The notes under the pieces are model-generated. The model was given only the letters and a program-made list of their open reading frames with translations, ran no database searches and was not told where the DNA came from. From NCBI RefSeq assembly GCF_011046895.1, contig NZ_CP049249.1, positions 372,001-436,000 of the forward strand: 64,000 nt of DNA, given 5' to 3'. Shown here in pieces: positions 45,441 through 54,130 of this stretch. A program made the translations under genes and the position numbers. This DNA is from Rhizobium rhizoryzae (GTDB lineage Bacteria > Pseudomonadota > Alphaproteobacteria > Rhizobiales > Rhizobiaceae). Every line of letters starts with the position of its first letter. Position 1 is the first letter of the stretch.

Positions 45441-47453
45441 ATGTCCAAAACAAGCCTTTTGAGCGCGACCGCATTTGCGACAATCGCCGCCCTCTCTTCC
45501 TCCAGCGCCATCGCACAGGAAAAAGCAAACGACGAGGGTATTACGCTTGAACGTGTGGTGATTACCGCCACGAAGCGTCTGCAGGATGCCTTTAGTACAG
45601 CGGGCGAGGTGGCAACGGTGGAGGCGGACGAGCTGGAGCGCCGCGGCTTCACCAGCGTTGACCAACTGGATCGGGTCTTTACCGATATCCATATCCGCCA
45701 GCGCTCAAGCCGCGCCTACAGCAACATCACTCTGCGCGGTCAGTCGTCGGTCGACTTCTACAACCCCTCCACTCAGCTCTATGTCGATGGCCTTCCGCAG
45801 GATCAAGCGCTGTTCAGCCAGATGCTGCCGGAAACGCTGGAGCGTATTGAAGTGCTCTATGGTCCTCAAGGGACGTTGTATGGCCGTGGTGCCATCGGCG
45901 GGGTGGTGAATGTTGTCACGCGCAAACCGGACGACGAATTGCGCGCAGAGGTCAATGGCACATTGACCAATCTGGGCCCCAAGGCCGGATTATATGTAAA
46001 CACGCCTCTGATTGAAGATACACTCTATGGGGATCTTTCCTTCAGCGCCCTCAACGAGGAGGGCGAGATGGAGGATATGGTTACACGGGCGGAAGTCGGT
46101 GAAAGCAAGGATCGCTGGGGCCAGGTCCGCTTGCGCTATGCGCCGACAGACAGCCCGCTGGACGTGATGATCTCGGCCGGACGAACCACCAGATCGTCTG
46201 GTGAAGAGCGCTTCGTGATGGAATCCATGCTGGATGACAGAACAGCGCTACCGGTTCCTTCCCATTACAGGTTGACCAGCAACAATTTCGGGCTCACCGC
46301 TTCCTATGATCTTGGCGAAGCCACGGTGACATCCCAGACCGGTTATCAAAATCGCAGCTTGGATCGCACCATTTTCGGCAGCTATACGCCGGAATGGCAA
46401 AAGACGTTCAGTCAGGAGCTTCGCCTTGCCTCCAATCCCGATGCCGGCAATGCAATAGACTATGTTGTCGGTCTCTACTATCAGGACCTCGATTTCAAGC
46501 GGAACGTACCGGCGTCCTTTTTGACCTCGCATCAGGACATTCGTTCTTCTGCTGCCTTTGGCGAAGCCACCTGGCATGCCACGGACAGGCTGGATCTGCT
46601 GGCGGGTGTCCGGTTCGATTATGAAGAGGTGAAGGCCGATACAGCGCTGGCTGGAAATGCGCGCAGCAATTCCGACAATTTCTCGGCAGTCTCGCCAAAG
46701 GCGGGCGTGAGCTACAAGATTACCGATGAACTTCTGGCCTATGGCCTTTTCAGCACCGGCTTCAAGGCGGGTGGTTTTACGCGCGCCGTCACGCCCGGCA
46801 ATATCGGCTTCTCCTACGATCCGCAGCATACCTACAATTATGAAGCCGGTTTGAAGGCCTCACTCTTCGACGGAGTTCTCGAGCTCGCCTCGTCCGTCTA
46901 CTTCACGAGGACGGATGATTACCAGCTTTCGGTCGGTCCTGTGCAGGGTCAATATTTGCAAAACGTGGGTGAGGTGGAAAGCAAGGGTGCCAACCTGACG
47001 GCACGCTGGCAGGCAACCGACGCTCTGCAGATCAAGAGCGGCATTGCCTATAACGATACCTATTTCAGTGCGTACCGAAATCCGTCCAATCCCGGCGTAA
47101 ACCTGACCGGAAACCAGGTCCCGTATGCGCCGCGCGTAACCGCCAATCTCGGAGCCGAATATACATTCGATCTTCCTGACGATCATGGCGAGCTGATTGC
47201 GAGGGCCGGTATGACCTACATCGGCAAGACCTATTTCACTGAGGCCAATACGCTGGGGCAGAAAGAATATGCCCTCTTCGATGCCGGGCTGACATGGAAA
47301 AAGAACGAGGCGGTCGCTGCCGAATTCTTCATCGACAACATCGCTGACGAAACTTACTCGGTGTACGGCTTCAATGCCGGACCATCCTTCGGAAATGTCT
47401 ATCAGCTTGGCAAGGGGCGAACCTTCGGTGGTCGCCTGAGCATCCAGTTTTGA
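45441..47453 (+). CDS. TonB-dependent siderophore receptor (FyuA-like)
   Basis: This 670-residue protein is close to FyuA in length. A signal peptide (MSKTSLLSATAFATIAAL, cleavage near AIAQ) precedes a TonB-box-like ERVVITATKR. The plug contains NITLRGQSSVDFYNPSTQLYVDGLPQ and ERIEVLYGPQGTLYGRGAIGGVVNVVTRKP, strongly reminiscent of the yersiniabactin/pesticin receptor, and the barrel ends in the aromatic LSIQF. The ATG at 45441 is 8 bases after the transporter stop; the frame is open back to 44676, but that part is only the shadow of the transporter gene. It is the likely outer-membrane receptor for the cluster's own product. Confidence 0.9.
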   Translation: MSKTSLLSATAFATIAALSSSSAIAQEKANDEGITLERVVITATKRLQDAFSTAGEVATVEADELERRGFTSVDQLDRVFTDIHIRQRSSRAYSNITLRGQSSVDFYNPSTQLYVDGLPQDQALFSQMLPETLERIEVLYGPQGTLYGRGAIGGVVNVVTRKPDDELRAEVNGTLTNLGPKAGLYVNTPLIEDTLYGDLSFSALNEEGEMEDMVTRAEVGESKDRWGQVRLRYAPTDSPLDVMISAGRTTRSSGEERFVMESMLDDRTALPVPSHYRLTSNNFGLTASYDLGEATVTSQTGYQNRSLDRTIFGSYTPEWQKTFSQELRLASNPDAGNAIDYVVGLYYQDLDFKRNVPASFLTSHQDIRSSAAFGEATWHATDRLDLLAGVRFDYEEVKADTALAGNARSNSDNFSAVSPKAGVSYKITDELLAYGLFSTGFKAGGFTRAVTPGNIGFSYDPQHTYNYEAGLKASLFDGVLELASSVYFTRTDDYQLSVGPVQGQYLQNVGEVESKGANLTARWQATDALQIKSGIAYNDTYFSAYRNPSNPGVNLTGNQVPYAPRVTANLGAEYTFDLPDDHGELIARAGMTYIGKTYFTEANTLGQKEYALFDAGLTWKKNEAVAAEFFIDNIADETYSVYGFNAGPSFGNVYQLGKGRTFGGRLSIQF

Positions 47454-47470
47454 ACCTGGCGGGGCAGAGC

Positions 47471-48637
47471 ATGCGTGTGCTGATTTCAGGTGCCGGTCCT
47501 GCCGGCTTGACGTTGGCCGCGTGCCTGCTGCGCCAGGGAATAACGCCGGTCGTGGTCGAGAAGGCCGAAGCTGTCCGTGAGGCGGGCTACGCGGTCGGCA
47601 TTCACGTCAACGGCTGGAACGTGGCAGAACGGTTGGGGATCATTGAAAGCCTTCGTGCAAATGCTCTGGATCTAGGCCGGTCAGAGTATCGCAATCTCCA
47701 TGATACCCCGCTTTTCCGCTATGATTACAAGCATTTTTCCGCTGCAGCCGATGGCAAGATGCTGGCCATCATGCGTGATGCATTGGTGCGGGTTCTGCAT
47801 GAGCATCTTGATGGACGGCTTGGCGTCCGTTTCGCAACGCAGATCGACGCCATGACCGAGGCGGACAACTGCCTTTCCGTGCGCTTTTCCAATGGTGAGG
47901 TCGAGGATTTCGATCTGGTTGTGGCTGCGGATGGCTATCGCAGCCGGGTAAGGCATCTCTGGTTCGGCCCGCATGAGATGTTTTTGCGCCCGCTTGGCTA
48001 TCGCGCCGCCGCATGGCGGTTGCCGGAGGGCCCAGCCATGGATTCGAGCTTCGTCGGGTTCATGGATGTCGATCGGCAGGCGGGGCTTTACCGCGTCGGT
48101 GACGGTACGGCTGCTACCCTTTTCTGCTGGCGCGATGAAGAGACAGGTCGTGTCGCCGCTGAAGATCGCCAGCGCAATCTTCAAGATATATTTGGAAGCT
48201 GGCCCAGTATGATTTCCGCGACTCTTGATCAGGAGATCGAGTGGAACAACTGCTTTTTCGATACGATTGCGCAGGTCGAGGTTCCAGACTGGTCGCGAGG
48301 CCGTGTCGTGCTTCTGGGTGACGCGGCTCATTGCATGACATTTCTGTCGGGTCAGGGAACGTCGACTGCCATGGCCGGTGCCTATATTCTCGCACAGGAG
48401 CTAGCAGCAAAGCCGGTTTCCGAAGCACTTGCCAGTTACGAAGCGCGTCTCAAACCGCTGACACTTGCACTTCAGGCACAATCCAAGAAGATTGGTGGGC
48501 ACTATGTACCGCGCAGCCGCCTTGGAATTCTTGTCCAGTCATGGCTTATTCCGATCATGATGCGTCCGCCTTTTGTGCGGCTAGCCGTCAAGAAAATGCT
48601 GGCCAAGGCGTTGCCGCTGGATGACACGGCTTCATAA
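47471..48637 (+). CDS. FAD-dependent monooxygenase (aromatic hydroxylase family)
   Basis: This 388-residue flavoprotein has the N-terminal FAD motif VLISGAGPAGLTLAACLLRQG, the DG motif in DLVVAADGYRSRVR, and the second FAD site RVVLLGDAAHCMTFLSGQGTSTAMAGA. This is the group-A monooxygenase fold of p-hydroxybenzoate hydroxylase and TetX relatives. It begins 17 bases after the receptor stop and is the last gene of the operon. A tailoring hydroxylation of the aromatic or alkyl part of the siderophore, or inactivation of an imported compound, are both possible. Yersiniabactin clusters have no such enzyme. ATG 47471 follows GGCGGGG. Confidence 0.82.
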   Translation: MRVLISGAGPAGLTLAACLLRQGITPVVVEKAEAVREAGYAVGIHVNGWNVAERLGIIESLRANALDLGRSEYRNLHDTPLFRYDYKHFSAAADGKMLAIMRDALVRVLHEHLDGRLGVRFATQIDAMTEADNCLSVRFSNGEVEDFDLVVAADGYRSRVRHLWFGPHEMFLRPLGYRAAAWRLPEGPAMDSSFVGFMDVDRQAGLYRVGDGTAATLFCWRDEETGRVAAEDRQRNLQDIFGSWPSMISATLDQEIEWNNCFFDTIAQVEVPDWSRGRVVLLGDAAHCMTFLSGQGTSTAMAGAYILAQELAAKPVSEALASYEARLKPLTLALQAQSKKIGGHYVPRSRLGILVQSWLIPIMMRPPFVRLAVKKMLAKALPLDDTAS

Positions 48638-49002
48638 GGTTGGGTTTCCGTAATCCAGAACCTTGGTGCAAGGATCATTCATAAGCACTGACGTAATAGG
48701 CGCAGGTGGAGATAAGTTGGTTGGCTGAGCATGCCATTCATCGTATCGCCAAACTCGTCTGCTGTCTCGGTTCCGGCCCAATGAATGGGTCCCAATTATG
48801 AGGAAATAACTTGCATCTGAATCTCAAGTTATCGGTTGCGTGGTCGCGGGTGCCGATCTAGAAAGGGCACAACGACGGCGACTAACGGATGTTTTGAGTG
48901 CCAAATGCCCCTGATGCATTTCCAATGGCGAAAGGTGCTTCATCGAGTAGATGATCTTGCCCTCCCGACAGCTTTGCAACACTCGTGGGGGAGGCAGATG
49001 GC
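48638..49002. other. Intergenic region upstream of the ECF sigma gene
   Basis: About 360 bases without a supported gene. It holds the inverted repeat at 48806-48832 and a GGGGGAGG ribosome-binding site at 48987-48994. Short frames here have no recognisable family. Confidence 0.6.
48806..48832. promoter_or_regulatory. Candidate iron-responsive operator upstream of the ECF sigma gene
   Basis: ATAACTTG (48806-48813) and CAAGTTAT (48825-48832) are perfect 8-base arms around 11 bases. The inner frame CTTG-N11-CAAG is shared with the site before the synthase operon, and the core differs by one base from TGA-N9-TCA. Confidence 0.45.
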
Positions 49003-49518
49003 TTGCCTACCTTTTTGAACGCGATTTTTACCGCCCACCGGCGCTCCCTTCTCTGGACCGTCATGCGTATAGTGCGCGACCCGCAGACGGCGGAAGACCT
49101 GGCGCAGGAGACTTATTTGCGCGCTCACAAGGCGGTTGAAAGCGGACGTGTCGAGCATATCGAAGGCTTTCTCCACCAGACGGCCCGCAATCTGGCGCTG
49201 GACCATCTGCGGCGCCGTAGGACACGGGCGGGCGCTGAAGTGCAGGGGCTGGACGCGCATTTGCTTGCTGGGATCTCGGCTGATATCCCCTCTATAGAAC
49301 AGGCTTTGATCGAGAAGCAGACGTTCGGCGTGTTTCAGACGGCGCTTGCAGCGCTGCCGGAGCGCGCTCAGGCGGTGTTGGTGCTCAGCCGCATCGAAGA
49401 GTGGTCAAATGTCCGTATTGCCGAACATCTCGGCATTTCGGAACGCACGGTTTTCAACGACCTGAAACTTGCCATGGCCCATTGCCGGGACGCGATGGCG
49501 CGTCTCGACCGGAAATAA
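49003..49518 (+). CDS. ECF sigma factor, FecI-like
   Basis: This 171-residue iron-starvation-type sigma factor has region 2 (VMRIVRDPQTAEDLAQETYLRAHKA, ending in the usual ALDHLRRR) and region 4 (LPERAQAVLVLSRIEEWSNVRIAEHLGISERTVFNDLKLAM). The TTG at 49003 is preferred because GGGGGAGG lies 8 bases upstream; a GTG at 48985 in the same frame overlaps that site. With the FecR-like and STN-containing receptor genes downstream it forms a cell-surface signalling unit that turns on receptor synthesis when a ferric siderophore binds outside. Confidence 0.87.
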   Translation: MPTFLNAIFTAHRRSLLWTVMRIVRDPQTAEDLAQETYLRAHKAVESGRVEHIEGFLHQTARNLALDHLRRRRTRAGAEVQGLDAHLLAGISADIPSIEQALIEKQTFGVFQTALAALPERAQAVLVLSRIEEWSNVRIAEHLGISERTVFNDLKLAMAHCRDAMARLDRK

Positions 49519-49526
49519 GGAACACA

Positions 49527-49673
49527 ATGGCGCGTTTCTTGATCCTCCGACTCCGTCCGGTTGCCGCGACAACGGCTCTGCTTTGCTATCTTCAAGAGAA
49601 TTTTTCCGGGTTTGTCGTACTCGTGCGTCAAGGTAACAGGACCCTGCAAACACGTTTCGATCGGATTGCCTGA
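49527..49673 (+). CDS. Possible small ORF between sigma and anti-sigma genes
   Basis: A 48-codon frame starts at ATG 49527, just behind AAGGAAC, and its TGA (49671-49673) abuts the GTG start of the FecR-like gene. The product (MARFLILRLRPVAATTALL..) is basic with a hydrophobic stretch and has no recognised family. It may be a real leader peptide coupling translation to the anti-sigma gene, or chance. Confidence 0.25.
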   Translation: MARFLILRLRPVAATTALLCYLQENFSGFVVLVRQGNRTLQTRFDRIA

Positions 49674-50672
49674 GTGGGACACCAGAACGCACACGACACG
49701 GATGGGACGAGCAGCGGATTTACCTCCGCAGATCCGGTAGCGGAACAGGCGCTCGACTGGTTTGTCCGGCTACGAAACAGCGAGCCGGATGCTGCGACGC
49801 ACGCGGCGTTCCAGGCATGGCTGGCAGAGGATCCCCGGCATGACGCAGAGTTCCGCAGTCTCGAGACCCTGTGGAACTCCAGGTCTTTCAGCGATGCGGT
49901 GAAAACGCTGCCGGTCGATCGGCGCGCGCTGTTGCGGCCGAAGACACGTCGCTGGCCGCTGCACGCCGCAGCGCTTGCAGCCTCGGTTCTGATTGCCGTC
50001 GGCGTCTGGCAATATCCGGCGCTCACGATTGCCATTCAGGCAGACTTTGAGACTGCAACCGGCCGCCAGACCACGGTTCGTCTGCCGGACGGCTCGATGA
50101 TGATGCTGAACACCGACACGGCCGTAGCGACAGACTTTGAGGGCGGCCGACGTCACATCCGCCTGCTGCGAGGCGAAGCCTTCTTCGATGTCGTGCATGA
50201 TCCTGCCCGTCCCTTTACCGTCAGCGGTCATTATGGTGAGGTGCAGGTTCTGGGTACGGCCTTCTCCGTCAGAACCGGTGATGACGAAGATCAGGTGGTG
50301 CTGGAGCGCGGCCGTGTTCAGGTTCTCTGTCTGTGTGATGGCAAGGGCATGGGTAAGGCCGAGCTTGTCCCAGGTGAAGCGGTTAGCATCACGGCATCCG
50401 CCGTTTCGCCCGTGCGTGCGACCGACCCATCGGCTACACTTGCCTGGCGGGAGGGACGCATCATCTTTGAAAACGCCAGCCTCGGCGCCGTTCTTGAAGA
50501 ATTGCGCCGCTACCACCGCGGACCCATCGTGGTGGCAGATGAGCGGGTGAATAGACTAGTGGTCACGGGCAATTACCGTCTCGACAATGTCGAGGGCGCG
50601 CTGCGGACGCTTGCCGATGCGGCCGGTGTCGGTTTCTACCGGATTCCCGGCGGCATCATAATCCTTCGCTAA
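49674..50672 (+). CDS. FecR-like transmembrane sigma regulator
   Basis: This 332-residue protein has an N-terminal cytoplasmic DUF4880 part (AEQALDWFVRLRNSEPDAATHAAFQAWLAEDPRHDAEF), a single membrane helix (HAAALAASVLIAVGVWQY, about residues 98-115) and a periplasmic FecR domain (TVRLPDGSMMMLNTDTAVATDF, ..RLLRGEAFFDV, FTVSGHYGEVQVLGTAFSVR). The C-terminal secretin/TonB-like tail LAWREGRIIFENASLGAVLEEL would contact the receptor's STN domain. It relays ligand binding by the receptor to the sigma factor. The start is a GTG at 49674 with no obvious Shine-Dalgarno, suggesting coupling to upstream translation. Confidence 0.87.
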   Translation: MGHQNAHDTDGTSSGFTSADPVAEQALDWFVRLRNSEPDAATHAAFQAWLAEDPRHDAEFRSLETLWNSRSFSDAVKTLPVDRRALLRPKTRRWPLHAAALAASVLIAVGVWQYPALTIAIQADFETATGRQTTVRLPDGSMMMLNTDTAVATDFEGGRRHIRLLRGEAFFDVVHDPARPFTVSGHYGEVQVLGTAFSVRTGDDEDQVVLERGRVQVLCLCDGKGMGKAELVPGEAVSITASAVSPVRATDPSATLAWREGRIIFENASLGAVLEELRRYHRGPIVVADERVNRLVVTGNYRLDNVEGALRTLADAAGVGFYRIPGGIIILR

Positions 50673-50783
50673 ATATTCAACTTTTTTTGCCGGTTTACAA
50701 ACCGTGCTGCGTCCTTGCTGACAGAAGGGCTGGCGCATGACGCGCATCTGTCCTGGGGTCTTGTTGAGAGGGTTTGGACGAGC

Positions 50784-53204
50784 ATGGTTTCGGGGAAAAA
50801 TTCACGCGTCTACATGGTTGCCTACGAGCGCCGCCGTCAAAGGACAAATGTGCTTCTGGCGTCCAGCATTCTCGCCTGCATCGCGGGACTTCTTCCGGCT
50901 GCCGCCCATGCGCAGGCGCGGGTTGTCGCAAGCGCCGCGGAAACCGGCAGCTTCCAGATTCCCGCCCAGCCGCTTTCTGCTGCCATTAACACCTTCATCC
51001 GTCAGAGCGGCTGGCAGATCAGCTACTCCTCGGCGCTCGCCGTTGGCAAGACCTCGACCGCCGTCTCCGGCAGCCTCACGCCATCGGCAGCGTTGCAGCG
51101 GCTCGTGCAGGGAACCGGCCTCACGGTGCGGATCAGCGGACCGGGCTCGGCCGCTCTCGTCAATCTGCAGGCGGCGGATGCGGGTGGTATTGCGGCTGGC
51201 GGAACGACCGTGCTCGATCCGATTCTGGTTACAGGGGAGAGTAACGGCGTGGATACATTCGTCCCCTCCCATTCGATTGGTGCGCTTAAGACCAGCGCTC
51301 AGCTGATTGAAGTTCCACAATCGGTATCGGTCGTGGGTCGCAAACAACTTGACGCGCAAAATGCGCAGAGTGTTTCTGAGGCGCTTCGTTATGTTCCGGG
51401 TGTCGCCATCGAAACCTACGGACCCGATCCCAAGGGCTATGACTGGATCATGATGCGTGGCTTCAATGCCCAGGCCACGAGTTCCTATCTTGATGGCTTG
51501 CGGCAGGTGTCCAGCAGCTACAGCTTTTTCCGGACCGATCCATACGCGCTGGATAGTGTGGAGGTGTTGCGCGGCCCATCCTCGGCGCTTTACGGCCAAA
51601 GTGATGCCGGCGGCATCGTCAACAAGACCTCCAAGAAGCCGACGGAGAACAATGTGCGGCAGATCGAGCTTCAGTACGGAAGCCATGACCGCAAGCAGGT
51701 AGCCTTCGATATCGGCGGCACGGTCAATGAGGACAAGAGCATTCTTTACCGCGTGATCGGTGTCGCCAGGAACGCCAACACCCAGTTCGAGTATTCCAAC
51801 GGTGCTGACATCGTCGACGACCGGCTAATGATTCAGCCGGCCGTAACCTGGAAGCCCGACGAGGACACCACGCTGACGGTGACCGGTCAGGCGCTGAAGG
51901 ATAAGAGCGGCGGCACGATCATGCTCTTCACGCCGACGAACATTCTCCTAGGCGACCCCAATTTCAACCAGAGTACCCAGGAGCAACAGAGCATCGGTTA
52001 TGAGTTCGAACATCGCTTTGATGAGACCTGGACCTTCCGCCAGAACGCGCGCTACGGACATGTTGACTTCACACTCGACAACCTTTTTTTGTCCGGCCTT
52101 GGAGCATCGGGCCTCAGCCGTATAGCGCGACATTTTGACGAAAGCTTCGATACCTTCACGATAGACAATCAGGCCTTGGCCGAATTCGACACGGGAGCGC
52201 TCTCACATCAGGCGCTGTTCGGCATCGACTATAGTTGGTCTGATGCTGACGTTCGGCGTTTTCAGGGATCCGCTCCATCGCTGAACCCCTATGCACCGGT
52301 CTATGGTGTCACCGTTCCGGCGCCTACAGCACCGATGATCAGCTATACGGAGCGCTACAGCCAGACAGGCATCTACGCCCAGGATCAGATCAAGTTTGGC
52401 AATGGCTTCGTCGCAACTCTGGGGGGGCGGTATGACTGGCTTGATCTGGACACCCACAATCGCCTGACAGGTGCAGATACCAAGATTGATGTCGGCCGCT
52501 TTTCCGGTCGCGCTGGCCTCAGTTACGTCTCCTCGATTGGTGTCGCCCCCTATGTCAGCTATTCCCAATCCTTCGTGCCGAACAGCGGGGTTGATGAAAA
52601 GGGAAATACCTTCGATCCATCCAACGGTCGGCAGTGGGAAGTCGGCGTGAAATATCAGCCTAGCGGCTTCGAGGGGCTCTTCACGATCGCATATTTCGAT
52701 ATCGAGAAGACGAATGTCCTCAACTATCTCTCGAATGGCTTTGCCGTGGCAACGGGCGAGATCGCGTCGCGCGGTCTGGAACTGGAAGGCAAGGTCAGCC
52801 TCGGCGGCGGCTGGGATTTTGTCGGTTCCTACACATACACCGATGCGGAGATCACGCGCGATGCGACCGGCAATGTCGGGAAACGCCCGATGCTCGTGCC
52901 TGAACAGCAGGCCTCGGCCTGGTTGAACTACACGTTCGAGACGGGGCTTCTGGAAGGCGCATCGATTGGGGCCGGGGTTCGTTATGTCGGCAAGGTCTAC
53001 GGCAACAATGCTAATACTTTTTCAGTGCCCAGCAGGACGCTGGTAGACCTTGGCGCAAGTTACCGGATCAACGAGCATGCTAAGGTCTCCCTGAATGCGA
53101 CAAACCTGTTCGACAAGAAGTACTTTTCGACCTGCGAGGCGAGCTACTCCTGCTACCAGGGCGATCGGCGTGCCGTTATCGGCAAGCTGACCGTCGAATT
53201 TTGA
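50784..53204 (+). CDS. TonB-dependent siderophore receptor with STN signalling domain (FpvA/FhuA-type)
   Basis: This 806-residue transducer has a signal peptide (ASSILACIAGLLPAAAHAQA), then an STN domain (about 55-130; FQIPAQPLSAAINTFIRQSGWQISYS), a TonB-box-like segment (LDPILVTGES), a plug (VPQSVSVVGRKQLDAQNAQSVSEALRYVPGV, RGPSSALYGQSDAGGIVNKTSKKP) and a 22-strand barrel ending FDKKYFSTCEASYSCYQGDRRAVIGKLTVEF. The CxxxYxCYxGxxR ending is typical of ferrichrome/hydroxamate-type receptors. ATG 50784 is chosen; 50814 is possible. It works with the FecI/FecR pair upstream and the FhuD-B-C set downstream. Confidence 0.9.
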   Translation: MVSGKNSRVYMVAYERRRQRTNVLLASSILACIAGLLPAAAHAQARVVASAAETGSFQIPAQPLSAAINTFIRQSGWQISYSSALAVGKTSTAVSGSLTPSAALQRLVQGTGLTVRISGPGSAALVNLQAADAGGIAAGGTTVLDPILVTGESNGVDTFVPSHSIGALKTSAQLIEVPQSVSVVGRKQLDAQNAQSVSEALRYVPGVAIETYGPDPKGYDWIMMRGFNAQATSSYLDGLRQVSSSYSFFRTDPYALDSVEVLRGPSSALYGQSDAGGIVNKTSKKPTENNVRQIELQYGSHDRKQVAFDIGGTVNEDKSILYRVIGVARNANTQFEYSNGADIVDDRLMIQPAVTWKPDEDTTLTVTGQALKDKSGGTIMLFTPTNILLGDPNFNQSTQEQQSIGYEFEHRFDETWTFRQNARYGHVDFTLDNLFLSGLGASGLSRIARHFDESFDTFTIDNQALAEFDTGALSHQALFGIDYSWSDADVRRFQGSAPSLNPYAPVYGVTVPAPTAPMISYTERYSQTGIYAQDQIKFGNGFVATLGGRYDWLDLDTHNRLTGADTKIDVGRFSGRAGLSYVSSIGVAPYVSYSQSFVPNSGVDEKGNTFDPSNGRQWEVGVKYQPSGFEGLFTIAYFDIEKTNVLNYLSNGFAVATGEIASRGLELEGKVSLGGGWDFVGSYTYTDAEITRDATGNVGKRPMLVPEQQASAWLNYTFETGLLEGASIGAGVRYVGKVYGNNANTFSVPSRTLVDLGASYRINEHAKVSLNATNLFDKKYFSTCEASYSCYQGDRRAVIGKLTVEF

Positions 53205-53213
53205 GATTGAGGA

Positions 53214-53237
53214 AGGCGCGGCCAAAAGGTCGCGCCT
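53214..53237 (+). repeat. Stem-loop after the second receptor gene
   Basis: AGGCGCG (53214-53220) pairs with CGCGCCT (53231-53237); inner GCC/GGT pairs leave an AAAA loop. It lies between the receptor stop and the binding-protein start, has no T-run, and could tune expression of the importer genes. Confidence 0.5.
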
Positions 53238-53248
53238 CCACGAATGTC

Positions 53249-54130
53249 ATGATGAACAGACGCGTTTTCATCACCGGCAGCCTTGCCGCTCTTCTGCCTC
53301 CTATGCCGGTTCTGGCCGAGGTCGAAAGGCGCATTGCCGCCGTCGATTGGGCTGCCGCCGAGTCTCTTCTTGCCTTGGGGGTCACGCCGCTCGCCGTTGC
53401 TGATACAGGCTACTACAACCAACGCATGCCGCAAGTCCTGCCCGGCGCGACCGTCGACATCGGGCCCTTCTGGGAAGTCAACCTGGAACTGCTGGACAGG
53501 CTCCGCCCGGACCTCATTCTCATTGGCGTTGCAAGCCTGTTCATGACGCCGCGCCTGAACGAGATCGCGCCTGTCGAGGTCGTCGAAGATATGAGGGGCG
53601 AAATTGCCTATGGGCGGGCGGCAGCCATTCTCCGCCAGTGCGGACGTGCTGCGGGCCTTCCGTCCAGTCACGTCGAGGCCATCCTGTCCAACATAGAGCA
53701 GCGAATGCAGAGCCTTGCCGCCAGCGTTCAGCGAGTGCGCCCGGTTTGCATTTTGTTGCCGGATCAAAGCGGTAGCCGCGCCATGGTCTACGGCAATGGC
53801 AGCATGCCCGGGTCCGTGGTCACCCGTCTGGGTTTACGAAATGCGTGGCAGGGACCAACCAATGCCAATGGTTTCATTCAGGTCGGGCTCGATCAGCTGA
53901 TGCCGCTGAAAGATTGTGTCTTCATGCAGATCGAGATCCCGTCACTTGCTCCGCAGACGAACAGGGCGCTAAGCGACAGCCAGCTCTGGCATCGGCTTCC
54001 CGCGGTTCGTGAAGGACGTGTGGTGCGCATGCAGCAATTCTATCCGTTCGGGGGATGTCTTTCGACGCTTCATCTTGCCGAGGCGCTGGCGCGCGCGCTT
54101 CAAGTCCCCTTCGGAGCAGGTACACCATGA
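53249..54130 (+). CDS. Iron-siderophore ABC transporter substrate-binding protein (FhuD-like)
   Basis: This 293-residue periplasmic protein opens MMNRRVFITGSLAALLPPMPVLA, with a twin-Arg pair before a hydrophobic stretch, so Tat export is plausible. The fold is the helical-backbone siderophore-binding type: IAAVDWAAAESLLALGVTPLAVADTGYYN, LELLDRLRPDLILIG, and a central GLRNAWQG. FhuD-like proteins carry ferric hydroxamates to FhuB. The frame extends to 53201, but a signal peptide begins at 53249. It overlaps the permease gene by 4 bases. Confidence 0.88.
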   Translation: MMNRRVFITGSLAALLPPMPVLAEVERRIAAVDWAAAESLLALGVTPLAVADTGYYNQRMPQVLPGATVDIGPFWEVNLELLDRLRPDLILIGVASLFMTPRLNEIAPVEVVEDMRGEIAYGRAAAILRQCGRAAGLPSSHVEAILSNIEQRMQSLAASVQRVRPVCILLPDQSGSRAMVYGNGSMPGSVVTRLGLRNAWQGPTNANGFIQVGLDQLMPLKDCVFMQIEIPSLAPQTNRALSDSQLWHRLPAVREGRVVRMQQFYPFGGCLSTLHLAEALARALQVPFGAGTP

